Shown here piece after piece: positions 58,396 through 64,000 of a DNA stretch of 64,000 nt (its first letter is position 1; every line of letters starts with the position of its first letter). The stretch spans positions 1,612,001 through 1,676,000 of the forward strand of contig JADILM010000008.1 of NCBI GenBank assembly GCA_016617785.1, in the 5' to 3' direction. Under the pieces are notes generated by a model. It saw only the letters and a program-made list of their open reading frames with translations. It was not told the DNA's origin and did not search any database. This stretch comes from Sporobolomyces roseus. Lineage: Eukaryota; Basidiomycota; Microbotryomycetes; Sporidiobolales; Sporidiobolaceae. Made by a program: the position numbers and the translations under genes.

Positions 58396-60353
58396 ATGAT
58401 GTCGATCAGTCAACAAGATCACTCGCTGCGCAAAGCCCCAGCCTCCAGTGTCGAAGTGACGACCGATTCCCTTTGTCCCTTGTTCTCATTCCGACTCGCG
58501 CTTCGACCCGATTCCCCTTCTCTGTTCCTTTCTCCAACTCGCTTCACGCTTTCCCTTCCTCAACAACGTCACAAAGTCACGCTCCGCTCGCGGATCAACA
58601 AGGATCACAACGCGGTTGTTTCGTTCTCTTCTCACTTCGTCAATTCGACTTTGCTTCTTCCTCTTCTTTGCGACAACCATTTCTTTCACCTCAAGCATTC
58701 ATTCAGTCAAGTGTATTCGATAAGCTCAAGCTGGTATTTAGCGAGTGAGTAATTGGATCTTTCTCCTCTCTATACGAAAGCTGATTTTCAGCTTGTTCGT
58801 TTCGTGCAGTAAATTTCGTCCCGCAAACCTCCAGTCCAATGCCGCCTTCTCCTCTCTCAAGTCTCTCCGACCCCTCATCAATTCGACCTCCCATCACTCC
58901 TCCAGCAACCGCAACTTCCTTTCTTTCCTTTCCCCCTTCACCTCCAGCTCCCTTTCGCACTCGAATCCTAGCTCCTCCCATTGACCTCACATCTCCTATC
59001 TCGACAGCATTGACTACATCCTTCGATCTCGATGCGGAACTCGCCATTTCTCCCGGTTGCTCGACAACGAATTTCGCCTCGAAGAATCCATTCCTCGCTA
59101 TCTTGATCGCTCAACGCGCTCAATCCGGTCCCTCTCCCTCTCCTACTCCTTCTTCCGATTCTTCACTCTCTCACTCTCACTCAGCACCCTCCTCTTCGAC
59201 TTCCACAGCTTCTTCATCGGATTCGACTTCGGACAGGTCGGAAAGGGAGAAACGAGAGGAAAGAGAGGAAAGGGATTCGGTAGTGATTTATGATGGATCT
59301 TCACTGCGTTCAGGCGACTTCTCAAGCATGCTGGATGAGATGATCAGTGAGGAGACGAAGGAATGGGAGGAGGATACAGGATCTGCTTGGGAGGAGGAAC
59401 TTTACTCGGGTTTGCAGGAAACAGCTCTGGAGGGATCATCTTCACCCCCAACAACTCCCATTCTCTCAGTCACCCTTTCATCTCCTCCTTCTCCTTCGAT
59501 TGACGGAAGCCCTCGAGCGCATCGAGTCAATCCGAAAATTCATCATTCACCTTCGCCTCGTCGGAAATCAGTCGTCGTTATCGCTTCTTCTCCTCGATCT
59601 CGCACTCACTCAACTCGATCATCGCCTCGTGCTCTACGCTCTCCAACCTCTTCCTCAATCTCGACGAGTCGTCGAGTCAGTCTTCTGCCCATCGACGCTT
59701 TCAGTCTTTACCCGACTTCTCCCATCCTCCTCTCAACTACTTCACCTCAGCACTCTCGCGTCTCACATCGCTTTGGCACCTCCTCCTCTACTCTCTCACC
59801 TCGGAAGTCAAAATCGAGATCGAAGAAGTCGAAGAAACCTCCTCGTTCTCCTCCTCACCTTCGACCAATCCGCAAAACCGCCGAAGGATTCGATGCAGAT
59901 GCCCTCGACCAATTCTTTGGAGTACCTTACAAACGTCGACGCAAGAACCAGCTGATCATGGAGGGCGAAGAAGAGGAATGGAGGAAAGTCGAGGAGTTTC
60001 GAGGGTTGCTTGAGGAGGGGAATCGGTTTAAGACTGAGTCTGAGTCGGAGGAGGAGGAAGTACTTCATATCAGAGCACCCTCGATGAGGACTAGAGCAGC
60101 GAGGAAGAAGGAGAAGTATCGACCACCGCCGCTTAACCTCGGGATTCACACACACTCCTTCGCTTGCCCTTCCTCTTTCTCTCCCGATACCGCCCAGCTC
60201 GACGGCTCAATCGTTCGACCACCTCTATCTCCAGATGCCATCGATCCGCTCTCAAAGGAGGTTGAGAAGAGGCGGAATGGTGCGAAGGATGGAAAGCGGG
60301 TTTTGAGAGGGAAGAAAAGTGTCGGAGAAAGATTGAGGGGACTTTGCGGATAG
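58396..60353 (+). CDS. Ser/Pro-rich hypothetical protein, likely nuclear
   Basis: Unrecognised. The 504-residue main exon (ATG at 58839) is rich in Ser, Pro and Thr with basic (SRSKKSKKPPRSPPHLRP) and acidic (ESESEEEEVLHIRAPS) tracts. A short well-formed block, GFDADALDQFFGVPYKRRRK, lies near residue 350 and may be the conserved core. A preceding frame starts at 58396 (MMSISQQDHS); its donor GTGAGT at 58745 and the GTGCAG acceptor at 58809 join it in frame to the ATG at 58839 (codon ATA across the junction). Either start is possible; the longer form is annotated. Stop at 60351-60353. Function unknown. Confidence 0.55.
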
Positions 60354-61039
60354 CTGTGTAGCTTGTTGCCTGTCGAAGCTGTTGATGCTGATCACGCCGG
60401 GTCTGAGATGGATTGCGAAGCGAGCGAGAGCTTTGAGAATCCGCTGATTTTCCGAAGTTGACGCTGCAATCTGATTAGTTCGTTGAGCGCAGACGAGACT
60501 GCTACCGTCGGAAAAAGCAAGTGAAACAAAGCCAGGGAGACTGTCTTTCAAACAGTTGCGGGTGAGAAACTTGTATAGCGAAGGATCTCGTTCGTTGCGA
60601 AATCTGAGAGCGTCGAAACGACTCTCCCTGGAACGCGCTCAAGGGTGGTTCAGATCGTAGAGAGTACGCTACTGAGTACTACTACAGGTTCAACCAGCTT
60701 CGGAAGGAGGTGGATCCCTCTCAATTGAATCAATCAACTCGCTCTCTTTCGAAACGCTTCTCTTGCTCGCTGTCAACCACTTCAGATACCTCAACTGCAA
60801 GCTTTGGATATCGGCAACTGGTACAGGATATGATTGAGCGCAAAGGAAGGACTGCGGCGGATGAGAGGGAAGAGAATAATCGAGTGAAAGATGAGAGTAT
60901 TTGGTACGTGTTTCTTCCACTCTGAGACTGTGGGAAGCGGTGGGGATTATGCGAGGGTATAGAGAATACTAGTGGGAAGAGGAGGAACGAACGCTGACTC
61001 GTCTATCGGCTTGTATAGGTAGAAATGTTGAAACCTCGC
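60354..61039. other. Gene-poor region after the Ser/Pro-rich gene
   Basis: Short frames only. 60800-60905 has a weak match to the repeated module further right (CTTTGGATATCGGCAACTGG against CTTGGGATATCGCCAACGG). No gene called. Confidence 0.4.
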
Positions 61040-61830
61040 TAAAGTTGCTCCGATCAACTTCTTTCCGCTGCTTTGGAATGCTTGGGATATCGCCAACGGA
61101 ATGGGAGATCGAATAGTGAGAACGCTGACTTGGTTCGAGAGGAAGCGAGAGAGGAATCATTGTAAGTTTCTCCTTTTCCTCACAACATGCCTTTGATTGA
61201 TCCCTGAACGAGCTAATCTTGTCTCTTTTCTGATGGCAACAGTAGCATACTACTCTCTACGTATCGCTCCCCCCGGTGACAGCGGTATCGACCCTCTTTC
61301 AGTCCCTCTTTCCCACCAACTTTACTTTCTTCTCCGCAACAATCTCCCACAAACCTCCCTCTCACGACTATCTGGCTATCTCGGACGATGGGAACAATCT
61401 GGGAGGGATCAGAGACGGCGTAGAAGGCTACTAGAACGGAAGCTGACCCTGGTTCGCTTCTTTACAGCTCGAATCTCGACGACCTCGGCAAACTCTCTCG
61501 CGCAAACTTGTTCAGTTCTGCTGCTTTGGGCCGCTTGGTGACGTGGGAATGGGATGAGGGATTGGACAGTAAGAACACTAGCTTGGTTCACGCAAAAGGG
61601 ACGGAGAAATTGAGGTGAGTTTCCCCTTTCTCGCTCAAAATGCCTCTGATCGATCCCTTGACGAGCTAACCTTGTCTCCTCTTTGCTAGCAACGGTAGCA
61701 GAACCTCTCGCAAGGCCCCTCGACTCAGTCTCGCCCCAAATAGTCTACCTTTACCGCTCAAGAATCACCAATTCAGTTTCCTTTTCCGCACCAATCTCCC
61801 CAAAACTTCCCTCCTATCGACAGATCTCCC
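61040..61830 (+). repeat. Tandem pair of diverged exon-intron units, period about 455 bp
   Basis: Unit 1 (about 61040-61480) and unit 2 (about 61480-61830) align over CTGCTTTGG, a splice donor followed by TTTCYCCTTTTC...ATGCCTYTGAT, GAGCTAAYCTTGTCTC, an acceptor, and CTCCGCA(A/C)CAATCTCCC. Unit 2 reads SNLDDLGKLSRANLFSSAAL before its donor, recalling LFASAAL of E1. Unit 1 lacks 4 nt in this block, so its frame differs. They look like gene-family remnants or a decaying repeat. Confidence 0.55.
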
Positions 61831-63780
61831 TCCTCTTTCCCTTCATCCAACTCGACACACTCAGAAGGTACTCCCAGCACAGAACCAGTCATGTCGAGAG
61901 GAAAGAGGGAAGAGCAAGTGCAAAATTTAACCAGATTCATCAAGATCAAAAAACTGACTTGAATCGTTCGAAATCGCTTCTATCACCTCCTGCTTGACCC
62001 CTTCAGCTTGTATCCTCTCACTACACCCTCTATCAGCTCTTCATCACCTCAGCAACCCTACCCATTCCCTCATCTCTTCCCCAACTGTGCCAAATTAGCT
62101 CTCATCAATTCGCTCAATTCTCAAGCTGCCTTCTTCCGGAATTCGACTCTTCATATCTTATCGTCAATGCTCCGCTCATCAAGTACGTTTCAAACTGAGA
62201 AACAAGGGAACAGTAGGGGAATTTTGGTATCTTCTCCGACACAAAATCTCAACCTCATCCCGTCAAATCAGCCTGAATCCCTTCCGCTATCTCCTCATTG
62301 ACTCTCTCTACCAAGTCGACATCGATAAATCTGGGATCAAGGAAGTGAGAGGAGTTGAAAGGTAGTAGAACGAGTTGGGTAGCAAGGAGTTTGTGAAATG
62401 GTTTAAAAGTGCATAAGTCGGTGGAGACAGTGTGTGTGTGCAAGGCTATCGAGTTGAATGCTCTCTAGAGTGCGAGGAAAGTGAAAGGAGAGCGAGAGAA
62501 AAAGTGGGAAAGATGGAATCAAGGAGAAGAGAAGTTGCTCAGAATCAGCTCAACCCAAAAGAGAGAGACAGCTGAGAAAGTGGGAGCGAGTAGGGAAGGA
62601 GGTAGAGAGTGTGGATAAAGTGTGAGTGATAAGAGGAGAGGGCTGAGAGAGGTAGAGGTAAAGAAACAGCTGAAAATGCGAAAAAGTTCATTTCTGAAGC
62701 TCCCACCAACTAGCTTGAGGAACAGAGGATGAGAGTTTCAGTTCTGTGGAGTGTGCAAGTAGAGTTTGCAGTCAGAGAAGGGAGTGAAGCCAATAGTGAA
62801 AGGAAAGGAAAGAGGAAGTAGGAGAAGAGAGAAAGCGGTCAAAGAACTTTGCAAAGAGAGAATGGGAACGCTGTCTTTCAACTGGTCAAAGGTAGCTCTC
62901 TAGTTGTGCCACTTTCTCTAGAGTGCAAAGCAAAGAGAGTAGCAGCATGGAACGGGAGAGGTTGGTCAGTGAAAGTCAAGGAAAGTTGCGAGTCGAAAAG
63001 TCTGAAACCGGTTTCTACATCAGAACGCTCAAACAGAGAGTGGACAAGACTAGTACTGTTGAAGAGAGCTTGTCAAACCAAGCTAGGAAGGCTCTCTCTT
63101 GAGTAGCTGTGAGTAAAAAAGTCAGTCGTCGCAAGATCTCGTACTTGCGAAATCGGGAACGAGAACCTTGTTCTTGGGAATCTTTGAATCGTTTTGGTAC
63201 CATCGTGACCGCCTTGACGAGTTTGACTAACAAAGTGCTCTTTGTATCGATGTTGGAGATGTTCGTTCAAGAGAAAAGAGACGAAAATGCGAAAAGTTGC
63301 GAAAAACGAGTGCGCTCAAGAGAGAGAGAGAGAGAGGTGTACCTTTACAGACAACGGACGGACTAGTCGACGGCATACCACCACATACATCTACTGCCAA
63401 AGAGAGAGCACGAACGAGGTAGAAAAAAACAAGATCCGACCAGTTCAAGATGCGAGATTTTGAGAGAGACGAGAGAGAGAGAAACTTCGAGTCGCTTCTT
63501 TCACTCTTTCTACACTTCTGTTCCGTTCATTAGCTCGGGCAGCACCTCCAGATCAATCACAGACTAGTCTCATCGATCTAGAGCAGCTACAAGTCCCTCA
63601 AACTCACTTCATCTCTCAAACTCTTCCCCACCATCTCACTCTTCAACAACAGCATCTACTCGCTTAGGAATAAGCTCAATACGTTCATAGCTGCTTAGAT
63701 ATGCTTTTGGATGGGTCAAACGAATCAGCAGGAGGAGAGACAAGGAGATTGAGGAGATTGTTTGATGACAGGTCGAGAAA
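61831..63780. other. Gene-poor, purine-rich region
   Basis: From about 62470 to 63480 the plus strand is rich in GAGAGA and GAAAG words. Short frames show no family features. No RNA gene, transposon end or telomere repeat was seen. Confidence 0.45.
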
Positions 63781-64000
63781 GTAAGTTTCAATCTCGCTCT
63801 CTACGCTGTCTGGAGTAATGGGAACAATCTGGGAGGGAGGCGAGGTGTTATAAAAGGCTACTAGAGTGGAAGCTGACCCAAATTCGCTTGTTTACAGTTC
63901 AAAGTCTCGTTTCCCTCGTCAAACTGCTTCTCACCAACCTCTTCATTTCTGCTGCTTTGGAGTGCTTGGGATATAGAGGTTCGGATAGTGAACGGTATAG
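63765..64000 (+). CDS. Possible E-like small ORF, cut by window end
   Basis: ATGACAGGTCGAGAAA (63765-63780), a 117-nt intron with GTAAGT, CTGACC and TTTACAG, then from 63898 a frame IQSLVSLVKLLLTNLFISAAL and ECLGYRGSDSERY up to the edge. The intron contains GGGAACAATCTGGGAGGGA, also present at 61389. The LF-x-SAAL block matches E1, E2 and unit 2. Weak because only one short block is shared and the gene is incomplete. Confidence 0.3.

Overview
The window is nuclear DNA from a fungus, almost certainly a basidiomycete. Genes are densely packed on both strands and cut by many short introns (mostly 55-80 nt, GT...AG, with CTGAC/CTAAC-like branch sites close to the acceptor). The reading frames encode eukaryotic complexes: snRNP, nuclear pore, RAVE, complex I and 40S/60S maturation factors. 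A C2H2-like zinc finger followed by a WARK motif and a Ser/Thr-rich secreted family are what I would expect in basidiomycetes. The subphylum cannot be fixed by reading; Pucciniomycotina is only a guess. Gene models below were spliced by eye, so exon borders are inferences unless reading-frame closure is stated.

Left part (1-21.8 kb), conserved housekeeping genes: a partial rhodanese/Cdc25-like phosphatase; two tandem paralogous coiled-coil genes; tRNA-Thr(AGT); LTV1 converging on UTP25; UTP25 divergent from a SAP-domain-fused SAD1/USP39 gene; NUP54/NUP57; YIP1 divergent from RAV1. Middle accessory block (22.1-29.3 kb): two copies of a secreted Ser/Thr-rich protein flank three tandem paralogs of an unrecognised family. 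Copy 1 has an in-frame stop; copy 2 lacks a conserved Cys and has a short tail. The three paralogs end in a PHWHMW-type motif and share an upstream module.

Second conserved block (29.5-51 kb): LSG1 and IMP4 (ribosome biogenesis), a small membrane protein, an amino-acid permease, an aldo/keto reductase, a large low-complexity zinc-finger protein, a PSME3IP1/NIP30 homolog with a 582-nt first intron, and the 51-kDa complex I flavoprotein. Four genes (LTV1, UTP25, LSG1, IMP4) serve ribosome assembly, but they are not one operon-like unit.

Right end (51.3-64 kb), accessory: four tandem minus-strand two-exon genes share a C-terminal R-[MI]-Y-G-[FI] signature. Between them on the plus strand lie small spliced reading frames carrying an L-F-A-S-A-A-L motif; one has an ATG and one has TTG at that position. 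Related, mutually frameshifted units recur at 61-62 kb and at the right edge. A Ser/Pro-rich protein lies among them. This region and the 22-29 kb block are the best candidates for undescribed, fast-evolving lineage-specific families.
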